Shown here: positions 1 to 5,965 of the stretch, one piece after another
Numbering within the stretch: position 1 is the first letter of the stretch
How the letters are laid out: every line of letters begins with the position of its first letter
NCBI GenBank assembly: GCA_002684575.1
Contig: NYVP01000064.1
Location: 71,154-85,901 of the forward strand
Length of the DNA: 14,748 bases
Direction: 5' to 3'
Origin: Verrucomicrobiales bacterium
GTDB lineage: Bacteria; Verrucomicrobiota; Verrucomicrobiia; Verrucomicrobiales; DEV007
The notes under the pieces: generated by a model
What the model saw: only the letters and a program-made list of their open reading frames with translations
The model's database searches: none
What the model was told of the DNA's origin: nothing
Program-made: the position numbers and the translations under genes

Positions 1-407
1 GCATTTTTTCCCTTTGATTGAGCTGAGGCACCCTGGCCAATCATTGCTGGAGTGTTCGGCATTACACGAATTACTCTGTCGTCATTCTTGAGAGAATTCT
101 CAAGTTCATCAATCTTTATTCCTGCAGCTATTGAAATGAATAGCTTCGAACTTCTCTCTCTAGCAAATGAATCTGAGAGAGAGATCATGTCTTGAGGTTT
201 AACGCACAAAAGAATAGCATCCGAATTTTTGATCAAATCGTCGTTTGTTTTGGCAATAGTAGCTCCTATGTCTTTAGAGAGTTTCCGAGCCAACTCTGGG
301 ATCAAATCGATTACCATGACGTTTTGTCCATCAATCGCATTTTCCTTAATTGCTCCTTTAATAAGTGCAGATCCCATTTTACCGCAGCCAATGATACCTA
401 GATTCAT
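1..407 (-). CDS. proC: Pyrroline-5-carboxylate reductase, N-terminal part (runs off left edge)
   Basis: ProC catalyses the last step of proline biosynthesis, NAD(P)H-dependent reduction of 1-pyrroline-5-carboxylate to proline, in the cytoplasm. Translating the minus strand from the ATG at 407-405 gives 135 open codons to the window edge. The Rossmann dinucleotide-binding loop is at residues 4-13 (GIIGCGKMGS), followed by CVKP at 68-71, SIAAGI at 92-97 and the family hallmark VMPNTPA at 115-121, continuing into MIGQG. The family is usually about 265-275 residues, so roughly the second half, including the C-terminal dimerisation and active-site domain, lies outside the window. The gene is divergent from the Fur-family regulator and shares a ~110-bp intergenic region with it. 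No Shine-Dalgarno sequence precedes the start. Identification is firm; only the 3' end is missing. Confidence 0.95.
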   Translation of the reverse strand, partial: MNLGIIGCGKMGSALIKGAIKENAIDGQNVMVIDLIPELARKLSKDIGATIAKTNDDLIKNSDAILLCVKPQDMISLSDSFARERSSKLFISIAAGIKIDELENSLKNDDRVIRVMPNTPAMIGQGASAQSKGKN

Positions 408-451
408 AATATTAATATAGGGTATTTAAGTCCAGTGTCGAACTTACAGCG

Positions 452-477
452 TAATATATGATATTATTTAGAATAAT
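452..477. promoter_or_regulatory. Two overlapping 15-bp inverted repeats, candidate Fur/PerR-type operator
   Basis: Bases 452-466 read TAATAT-ATG-ATATTA and 463-477 read ATTATT-TAG-AATAAT. Each is a perfect 6-3-6 inverted repeat, and their centres are 11 bp (one helical turn) apart. Read as 7-1-7 each has one mismatch at the innermost pair, and both right half-sites begin GA (GATATTA, GAATAAT), which resembles the AT-rich 7-1-7 boxes known for Fur and PerR. The site lies in the proC/regulator divergent region, about 40 bp upstream of the regulator's start at 518, where an autoregulatory operator would sit. AT-rich DNA yields such dyads by chance, so this is a candidate only. Confidence 0.4.
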
Positions 478-517
478 TCTTGATAAAAATAAGCTACGAG
501 TTACTTGTCATCTGAGC

Positions 518-952
518 ATGTCTAAAAATCGTCTCAAAACCGTTAAAAGTATCAACCTTGGTGGTGGTCATAGAATGACCCCTCAAAGACGATTAGTTTA
601 TGAAGAGCTTATGAATAGTAATGATCATCCAACGGCGGCCGAGGTTTTCATCAGAGTTAAAAACAGCATGGACTCCATTTCCCTTGCCACTGTTTATAAT
701 TGTCTAGACACATTAGTGGGTGTGGGTGCAATTAAACAAGTTAACTTAGATAGAGAGCCCTCACGATATTGTGGCAACCTCAATCCCCATGCTCATTTTC
801 ATTGTGAATCGTGCGCATCAGTGCTTGATATTGAACTTCAAGAGGGAGCTGAGGCATCAAAATCCGTGAAGCTTCCTCGTGGAGCAAAAGCTGAGAAATT
901 CGAGATTGCCGTCAGAGGAATTTGCCCTAAATGCGCACGCCAGAAAAAATAA
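518..952 (+). CDS. Fur/PerR-family metalloregulator preceding the suf operon
   Basis: A 144-residue winged-helix metal- or peroxide-responsive repressor of the Fur superfamily. Visible features are the N-terminal helix with MTPQRR at 20-25, HPTA at 37-40, the recognition-helix motif SLATVYN at 55-61, the H91-A-H93 pair, and two CxxC pairs (C96/C99 and C136/C139) forming the expected structural zinc site. Positions align without gaps to what I recall of Bacillus PerR: H37, H91, H93 and D104 of the regulatory metal site are all present, but the ligand equivalent to Asp85 is Cys85. I chose the ATG at 518 because it gives normal family length; an in-frame ATG at 458 would add 20 non-conserved residues and overlap the candidate operator. 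The stop is 35 bp before sufC, so co-transcription is likely, and Fe-S assembly genes are a natural target. Whether it senses iron, peroxide or zinc cannot be decided from sequence. Confidence 0.88.
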   Translation: MSKNRLKTVKSINLGGGHRMTPQRRLVYEELMNSNDHPTAAEVFIRVKNSMDSISLATVYNCLDTLVGVGAIKQVNLDREPSRYCGNLNPHAHFHCESCASVLDIELQEGAEASKSVKLPRGAKAEKFEIAVRGICPKCARQKK

Positions 953-987
953 AATCATTCATTTACCATCACTCCTAACAAAAAATA

Positions 988-1746
988 ATGTCTAGTTTAG
1001 AAATAATTAATCTATCTGCTAGTATTAACGATACAGAAATTCTTAAAGGTCTTACACTGAGTGTTCCCAAAGGAGAAGTTCATGCAATAATGGGCCCAAA
1101 TGGTTCAGGTAAAAGTACTCTAGCTAAGGTCATGGCAGGCCACGAAGATTATAATGTAACTTCTGGAGATGTGCTTCTGAACGGAACAAGTTTACTTGAT
1201 ATGGAAGTTGATGAGCGCTCAAGAGAAGGCTTGTTTTTGGCCTTTCAATATCCGGCTGAGATTCCAGGAGTCAGTAACGCTAATTTCTTGAGAGCGGCAA
1301 GACAGGCTCGATTGCCTGAAGGCGAAGAAATTGACGCTGTTGCATTTTATAAAGAATTGTACTCAAAGATGGATCAACTTGGCATGGATCGTAAGTTTAC
1401 AGGAAGATCAGTCAATGAGGGTTTTTCAGGTGGTGAGAAAAAGAGAAATGAGGTTCTTCAAATGATGATTCTTGAACCCAGTTATGCTGTTTTAGATGAA
1501 ACTGATAGTGGACTAGACATTGATGCTTTAAAAATTGTTGCTGAAGGGGTTAATGCTATGAGATCTCCTGATCGAGGATTTTTGGTAATTACTCATTATC
1601 AGAGACTCTTGGATTACATTGTACCCGATTACGTTCATGTTTTAAGCGATGGCCAGATTATTCGAAGCGGGTCTAAAGAACTTGCTTTGGAATTAGAGGA
1701 AAAAGGCTATGACTGGCTGACTGAAAAGCAATTGAATAAAAATTGA
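988..1746 (+). CDS. sufC: SufC, Fe-S cluster assembly ATPase
   Basis: SufC is the ABC-type ATPase that binds SufB and SufD and drives conformational changes during Fe-S cluster assembly in the cytoplasm. The 252-residue length is typical. Walker A is GPNGSGKST at 36-44, the ABC signature is FSGGEKKR at 146-153 (the SufC form rather than a transporter LSGGQ), Walker B runs into LDETDSGLD at 169-177, and the H-loop histidine is H203 in VITHYQRL. The DETDSGLD motif and '[10 protein letters not shown]' separate it clearly from transporter ATPases. The gene lies 35 bp after the regulator and 8 bp before sufB, fitting a single operon. The ATG at 988 is preceded by an A-rich stretch with no Shine-Dalgarno sequence. 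No unusual features are visible. Confidence 0.97.
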   Translation: MSSLEIINLSASINDTEILKGLTLSVPKGEVHAIMGPNGSGKSTLAKVMAGHEDYNVTSGDVLLNGTSLLDMEVDERSREGLFLAFQYPAEIPGVSNANFLRAARQARLPEGEEIDAVAFYKELYSKMDQLGMDRKFTGRSVNEGFSGGEKKRNEVLQMMILEPSYAVLDETDSGLDIDALKIVAEGVNAMRSPDRGFLVITHYQRLLDYIVPDYVHVLSDGQIIRSGSKELALELEEKGYDWLTEKQLNKN

Positions 1747-1754
1747 TTTAATAA

Positions 1755-3173
1755 ATGAAAACTGAAACTGATACAGAAAAAAGTATCGAAATCGACAGGG
1801 AGAAAGCAAATTTCCACTATGATGTTGACTATAAGCACGACGCCGGCCGTGGGTTAACTGAAGATACTATTGATTACATCTCAAATATAAAAAAAGAGGA
1901 CATTTGGGTAAGAGATTTTAGGAAAAAAGCACTAAAAGTTTTCAATCGAAAAGAAATGCCAACTCATTGGGCAAGTCAGGATCTTGACTCGATTAAATTT
2001 GATGAAATACGTTATTATCTTTCCGCTGGACAGGCTCCCAAGAGAAGTTGGGATGATGTGCCAGATGAAATGAAAGAAACTTTTGAGCGCCTTGGAATTC
2101 CTGAAAAAGAAAGAAACTTCTTGGCTGGAGTCGAGGCTCAATTTGATAGTGAGGCTGCGTATTCAAATGTTAAGGATGCGGTTTCTGAGCAGGGTGTAAT
2201 CTTCGTCAATAGTTCTGAAGGTCTTGCAGAGCATGCTGATATATTTCGCAAATGGTTTGGAAAGGTCATTCCAACTGGAGACAACAAATTTTCTGCTCTC
2301 AATTCGGCTGTTTTTTCAGGAGGGAGTTTTATTTATGTGCCTCCTGGGGTCAAAGTTAAACATCCTTTACAAGCTTACTTCAGAATTAATGCTGAACAAT
2401 TTGGTCAATTTGAAAGAACCTTAATTATTGTTGATGAAGGCGCTGAATTAACCTACATGGAGGGTTGCACTGCACCAAAATTCGAAACCAGTACCCTTCA
2501 CAGTGCCGTTGTTGAATTAGTTGCGATGAAAGATGCAAAGATTCAGTATATTACTGTTCAGAATTGGAGTGCCAATGTATTCAACTTAGTAACAAAACGA
2601 GGCATGGCTCACGAAGGTGCAGAAGTGAGGTGGATTGACTGTAACATTGGGAGTCGTTTAACAATGAAATATCCTGGAGTAGTTATGAAAGGCGAGGGGG
2701 CAAGGGGTGAAGTTATTTCTATTGCTCTGGCTAATGATGGACAGCATCAGGATACAGGTGCCAAAATGATCCACGCTGCAAATAATACATCTTCAAATGT
2801 TGTCTCTAAATCTATAAGTGTTGGAGAAGGTAGATCTACTTATCGCGGACACGTTCATATACCTAAACATCTCAAAGGGTGCAAAAATAATACTGAGTGT
2901 GATGCTTTATTGATAAACCCAAGGAGTAAAACTGATACATACCCTGCCATTACAGTGAGAGGTAACCAGCATGCAACTCAGCACGAAGCTAGTGTGAGTC
3001 AGGTTAGTGAAGAGCAAATTTTTTATATGAAACAGAGAGGTCTTAGTGAAGCTGAGGCAATGAGTTTGAGTGTTAACGGATTTGTTAATGATTTAGTTCG
3101 CGAGTTTCCCATGGAATATTCCGTCGAGCTAAAACGTTTGATTGATCTCGAAATGGAAGGATCCGTTGGGTAG
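1755..3173 (+). CDS. sufB: SufB, Fe-S cluster scaffold protein
   Basis: SufB is the scaffold on which nascent Fe-S clusters are assembled within the SufBCD complex. The 472-residue protein shows the SufB-type beta-helix core ([36 protein letters not shown]) and the C-terminal TEC-D segment. The catalytic cysteine equivalent to E. coli Cys405 is C382, and the partner glutamate equivalent to Glu434 is E411 in QHEAS; both the 29-residue spacing and the surrounding sequence match. The second Cys a few residues after Cys405 in E. coli is absent here, as in many homologues. The start ATG is 8 bp after the sufC stop, without a Shine-Dalgarno sequence, suggesting coupled translation. Assignment to SufB rather than SufD is based on length, the TEC-D motif and the C-terminal [14 protein letters not shown] region. 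Confidence 0.97.
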   Translation: MKTETDTEKSIEIDREKANFHYDVDYKHDAGRGLTEDTIDYISNIKKEDIWVRDFRKKALKVFNRKEMPTHWASQDLDSIKFDEIRYYLSAGQAPKRSWDDVPDEMKETFERLGIPEKERNFLAGVEAQFDSEAAYSNVKDAVSEQGVIFVNSSEGLAEHADIFRKWFGKVIPTGDNKFSALNSAVFSGGSFIYVPPGVKVKHPLQAYFRINAEQFGQFERTLIIVDEGAELTYMEGCTAPKFETSTLHSAVVELVAMKDAKIQYITVQNWSANVFNLVTKRGMAHEGAEVRWIDCNIGSRLTMKYPGVVMKGEGARGEVISIALANDGQHQDTGAKMIHAANNTSSNVVSKSISVGEGRSTYRGHVHIPKHLKGCKNNTECDALLINPRSKTDTYPAITVRGNQHATQHEASVSQVSEEQIFYMKQRGLSEAEAMSLSVNGFVNDLVREFPMEYSVELKRLIDLEMEGSVG

Positions 3174-3210
3174 TTCATTTTCAAGAAAGTAAACAGCTAG
3201 AATTAAAAAA

Positions 3211-4512
3211 TTGTCTCTCTCCTTCTCAGATAGTCCTAATCCGCTGAGCTCAGGCCTGCCTGAGTGGTATTTAAAATCCAGAAAATCGGCATGGGATAAT
3301 TTTTTAGATACTCCATTTCCAAAAAGAAAAGATGAAAATTGGAGGTTTGCTAATCTCAAGAAGATTGCCTATGAGAACATCAAGGACGCAGAAAATATTA
3401 ATGAATTTGATTACAATAAATATGTCTCTGAGTCCGTTTCTTTGAAGGAAGGCAACTATCAACTCATATTCAATAATGATTCTCTTTTATCTCAGTCTCC
3501 TGTCGATGGTAATTTAACTGATCAAGGGTTTATTTTTAAACCACTATCTCAAGCCTTAATTGATCACGGTGACCTGATTGAATCACACTTTATGAAGGAG
3601 GAGCCGAGGCTTGGTTCCCAAAAATTTTACAAACTTAATCAGGCTCGTCAAAAAGAAGGGTACTTTATATATGTACCTGAAGGTCTTGCTATTTCAGAAC
3701 CTCTAGAGGTATTTAATTGGATATCAGGTGAAGATTCTGCAATATTTCCCTACAGTTTAATTATTTCCGGCAAAGGATCCGAGGTTAGCGTTGCTGATTA
3801 CTTTGGATCTTCAGATGATCAAATGGGGTTGGTTTGTGGGGTTTCTGATCTTATCGCAGAAGAAGATTCAAAATTAACATATGTTAGGACACAAAATTTG
3901 AGTGAAAATGCGCATTCTATTCAATTGTCAAATGTGATGTCCTATGAAAATTCAAAAGTTAAAAATTTCTCTTTGAATCTTGGTTGTGAATGGCTTCGTC
4001 ACGAATCAGTTAGTCGATTACTAGGCGATGGGGCTAACAGTGAAATGATTTCCGTTAGTGTTCCTGAAAGTTCTCAGGAATTTGACATGAGGACATTGCA
4101 ACTTCATGAGAAGCCCAGTACATCAAGTGATTTGCTGTACAAGAATGCTCTCTATGATGAGTCAAAAACAACTTTTTCTGGTATGATTAAAGTTTATGAA
4201 GGAGCCCATCAAACAGATGCGTATCAAACTTGTCGTAATTTACTCATGAGTGATAAATGCGAGGCTAATTCCATGCCTGGTTTGGAAATTAATGCAGATC
4301 AAGTTAAGTGCAGTCATGGATCGACTTCCAACCCCGTTGCTGAAAATGGACTTTTCTACCTTATGTCGAGGGGAATTGAGGAGCCAGTTTCGAGGCAGTT
4401 AGTCACTTTTGGATTCGTTAAGGATGCAGTTGACCGTCTTGAGAACATACAACTTGAAGAAGTAATTCTTAAAAAATTAGAAAGACGTTTCAATAGGATT
4501 GGCCTCAGGTAA
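3211..4512 (+). CDS. sufD: SufD, Fe-S cluster assembly protein (TTG start)
   Basis: SufD is the SufB paralogue that completes the SufB-SufC2-SufD scaffold and is linked to iron acquisition for the nascent cluster. The 433-residue product begins with the usual SufD N-terminal helix region (LPEWYLKSRKSAWDNFLDTPFPKRKDENWR), and its C-terminal core ends with KCSHGS, where C367 and H369 correspond to the conserved Cys-Ser-His of the family (E. coli His360), followed by NGLFYLMSRGI. The start codon is TTG at 3211: the next in-frame ATG is about residue 127, which would delete conserved sequence. No Shine-Dalgarno sequence is seen, only an A-rich stretch. The gap from sufB is 37 bp. No sufS, sufU or sufE follows; the next gene is an unrelated lipoprotein after 132 bp, so the operon probably ends here, although no convincing terminator is visible. 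Confidence 0.95.
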   Translation: MSLSFSDSPNPLSSGLPEWYLKSRKSAWDNFLDTPFPKRKDENWRFANLKKIAYENIKDAENINEFDYNKYVSESVSLKEGNYQLIFNNDSLLSQSPVDGNLTDQGFIFKPLSQALIDHGDLIESHFMKEEPRLGSQKFYKLNQARQKEGYFIYVPEGLAISEPLEVFNWISGEDSAIFPYSLIISGKGSEVSVADYFGSSDDQMGLVCGVSDLIAEEDSKLTYVRTQNLSENAHSIQLSNVMSYENSKVKNFSLNLGCEWLRHESVSRLLGDGANSEMISVSVPESSQEFDMRTLQLHEKPSTSSDLLYKNALYDESKTTFSGMIKVYEGAHQTDAYQTCRNLLMSDKCEANSMPGLEINADQVKCSHGSTSNPVAENGLFYLMSRGIEEPVSRQLVTFGFVKDAVDRLENIQLEEVILKKLERRFNRIGLR

Positions 4513-4644
4513 TTTTGTTAATAATAATTAATTTCTGGCAATTCTTTAAATATTATATATATCTTAAATTCTAAGTTATCCATGGCATATGATTTGCTTC
4601 TAGCGATTGATGAAAATGAACAGATTAAGTCTAATTAATAGAAA

Positions 4645-5652
4645 ATGAATAAATTGATCACATTTTTGAAAGGTTATTTGGTTATATTAGTGGCTTTATT
4701 ATCCACTTTTATGTTTGTTTCATGTAAATCTACTGAGCAAGCGTCTTCCAACCAAAGGGGTCAAATGGGCCTAATTAAGCAACTCTTGAGTCTTCCTTTT
4801 GGTCTATTTTCAATCAAAGATGGAGAATTAGCACAAGCACGGCCTACCGAATATTTGACAGGATTTTTATGGTCAATTAAGGAAACAGATTTAGATCCAG
4901 ATTTTACGTTAGATTCCTATGGCAATAGATCAGTCGCTGAGGCGGTTTTAGGAGCACCAGGTTTAGTTTATTCTCCATATGCTGAGGGAATGCTAGTTGA
5001 TGTTAAAAAATTTAATTCCGGTGATACGGTTTTATGTCCCCATTCTGGTCTCAAATTCATAGTTCCTGATAACGTTGAGCCAATCATTAATCTAGATGAT
5101 CAAATACTTGCAGTAGCCGCAGTTAATGAGGAAAAATCGGGTAATTTAGTCTCAATAATTGAGGATAAAGAATCAAATAAAAATACAGATAAGGGGATAT
5201 TAGAGGGTCAAACAGCTAAAAGAGTCTTAGGAAAAGAAAATTTAGTATATAGTCCTTACACCAAGGGAACTTATGTAGTGGATATTACCGGACTAATGCC
5301 CGGTGAAAGAGCAAGATGTCCATATACTGGCAGAATTTTCACAATTCCAAATATTGGAGACGCCTCCAATTCTAATGAAACGAAAGAGAAAAAAATTGTT
5401 GATACAGCAATCGCCTCCATTTCTGATAACATTGAATTCAAGGTTATTGAATCCAAAAATGAAGGCGAAAAACAAGCATCTGCAGATAATGATAAATCTA
5501 TTGTTCCTTTTGCAAGGTGGTCAAAAAGAGTAGGTTACGTTATAAGTCCTTACGGTGGTCAGCTCATTGATGTTCAGGGAAAAACTTCTGGCTCTGTACT
5601 ACGTTGCCCGTTTTCTGGAAATTTATTCAAATTGCCTCCAGTTGAAGACTAA
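4645..5652 (+). CDS. Predicted lipoprotein with three SPY/CP repeats, function unknown
   Basis: I do not recognise this 335-residue protein. It begins with a lipoprotein signal: K3, a hydrophobic run at about 11-25, then F24-V25-S26-C27, so C27 would be lipidated and the protein anchored facing the periplasm. Phe at -3 is a slightly atypical lipobox. The mature part holds three copies of a compact motif (residues 108-141, 201-235, 299-331), each with SPY, then Asp, Gly, Cys-Pro, [ST]-Gly, Phe and a closing Pro. The linkers between repeats are charged and probably flexible. Each repeat has one Cys, and no other Cys exists besides C27. The gene stands alone between sufD (132 bp upstream, very AT-rich) and the gsp leader, on the same strand as both, so a link to secretion is possible but unproven. 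A single-Cys repeat could bind metal or substrate, form disulphides, or be a cell-wall or polymer-binding module; none is established. Confidence 0.85.
   Translation: MNKLITFLKGYLVILVALLSTFMFVSCKSTEQASSNQRGQMGLIKQLLSLPFGLFSIKDGELAQARPTEYLTGFLWSIKETDLDPDFTLDSYGNRSVAEAVLGAPGLVYSPYAEGMLVDVKKFNSGDTVLCPHSGLKFIVPDNVEPIINLDDQILAVAAVNEEKSGNLVSIIEDKESNKNTDKGILEGQTAKRVLGKENLVYSPYTKGTYVVDITGLMPGERARCPYTGRIFTIPNIGDASNSNETKEKKIVDTAIASISDNIEFKVIESKNEGEKQASADNDKSIVPFARWSKRVGYVISPYGGQLIDVQGKTSGSVLRCPFSGNLFKLPPVED
4963..5637 (+). repeat. Three diverged copies of a ~34-residue protein repeat
   Basis: Copies lie at 4963-5067, 5242-5349 and 5536-5637 within the lipoprotein gene. Each follows V-[YI]-S-P-Y, 4 to 6 intervening residues, Asp, Gly at D+7, Cys-Pro at G+5, [ST]-Gly two residues later, Phe at C+7 and Pro at C+10. 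The D-G-C-P spacing is identical in all three (D119/G126/C131/P141; D213/G220/C225/P235; D309/G316/C321/P331); only the stretch between SPY and Asp varies. Copies 1 and 2 also share a preceding V-L-G and L-V-Y. DNA identity is low, so this is an old protein-level repeat rather than a recent duplication. Confidence 0.85.
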
Positions 5653-5720
5653 TGAGATTTTTCTCAAATAGTATAACATATTCATTATTAATAAATTGAA
5701 TAGGTCATCTAAGAAATATT

Positions 5721-5770
5721 AAGGTTTCTTTGCTAATTGATACATTTTCCGAGGTTTACCTCAGAACCTT
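5721..5770 (+). promoter_or_regulatory. Possible alternative RNA hairpins upstream of the gsp operon
   Basis: Within the non-coding stretch before gspE, AAGGTT (5721-5726) is complementary to AACCTT (5765-5770), and a nested GAGGT-TT-ACCTC hairpin occupies 5751-5762. GAGGTT (5751-5756) can also pair with AACCTT (with one G-U), so the foldings compete. It could be an attenuator-like or leader structure, or a weak terminator for the lipoprotein gene, since AACCTT continues into TTTATAATTT. Stems are short and AT-rich, so confidence is low. Confidence 0.25.
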
Positions 5771-5771
5771 T

Positions 5772-5777
5772 TATAAT
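5772..5777 (+). promoter_or_regulatory. Candidate -10 hexamer TATAAT for the gsp operon
   Basis: A perfect TATAAT sits about 190 bases upstream of gspE. No matching -35 (TTGACA-like) is found at 15-19 bp spacing; the nearest upstream bases are the hairpin arm. It is therefore a weak candidate for a vegetative-sigma promoter, possibly activator-dependent. If real, transcription would start near 5784 and both downstream 17-bp inverted repeats would lie in the leader. Confidence 0.25.
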
Positions 5778-5812
5778 TTAAGATTACGCAAAGATTATTT
5801 AATGGTTTGAAA

Positions 5813-5829
5813 AATAGAACTATTCTATT
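5813..5829. promoter_or_regulatory. 17-bp inverted repeat, 7-3-7
   Basis: AATAGAA-CTA-TTCTATT is a perfect 7-bp inverted repeat with a 3-base centre, located in the leader upstream of gspE. It could be a dimeric transcription factor site or a small RNA hairpin. Its centre (5821) is 40 bp from the centre (5861) of the next inverted repeat, but the two sequences are unrelated. Confidence 0.35.
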
Positions 5830-5852
5830 CTTTTGTGGATGCGATTTTCAAC

Positions 5853-5869
5853 AAATTGTGGCACAATTT
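5853..5869. promoter_or_regulatory. 17-bp perfect inverted repeat AAATTGTG-G-CACAATTT, operator candidate
   Basis: An 8-bp perfect inverted repeat around a single central base, about 97 bp before the gspE start. Half-sites AATTGTG/CACAATT look like those bound by LacI/GalR-family or CRP-like dimers, although the spacing of the halves is tighter than in the lac operator. This is the strongest dyad in the 313-bp non-coding region 5653-5965. The remaining part of that region (5870-5965) shows nothing convincing to me. Confidence 0.4.
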
Positions 5870-5965
5870 ACTCCCCTTTTGACTTCTTTAAACATTCCGA
5901 ATCGCTCATTGATGTAACGGTGAGTTCTTGGTGTCAATTTGAATTTCATTTTGGGTACTAAACAA

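Noticed and set aside
458..517. Upstream ATG at 458 for the Fur-family gene
   Set aside because: Adds 20 residues unlike the family and overlaps the candidate operator; the ATG at 518 gives standard length.
4582..4638. 18-codon ORF (ATG to TAA) ending 6 bp before the lipoprotein start
   Set aside because: Too short to support, with no ribosome binding site and no recognisable sequence; an AT-rich gap yields such ORFs by chance.
5653..5666. TGAGA-TTTT-TCTCA hairpin just after the lipoprotein stop, possible terminator
   Set aside because: Only a 5-bp AT-rich stem and no following T-run, so not a convincing Rho-independent terminator.
5859..5874. TGGCAC reminiscent of a sigma-54 -24 element
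   Set aside because: The -12 element is missing (ACTCC at the expected place instead of TTGCA), and the bases are better explained by the 17-bp inverted repeat.
5939..5965. TTG start at 5939 for gspE
   Set aside because: The ATG at 5966 is closer to the normal N-terminus and the nine extra residues have no family match.
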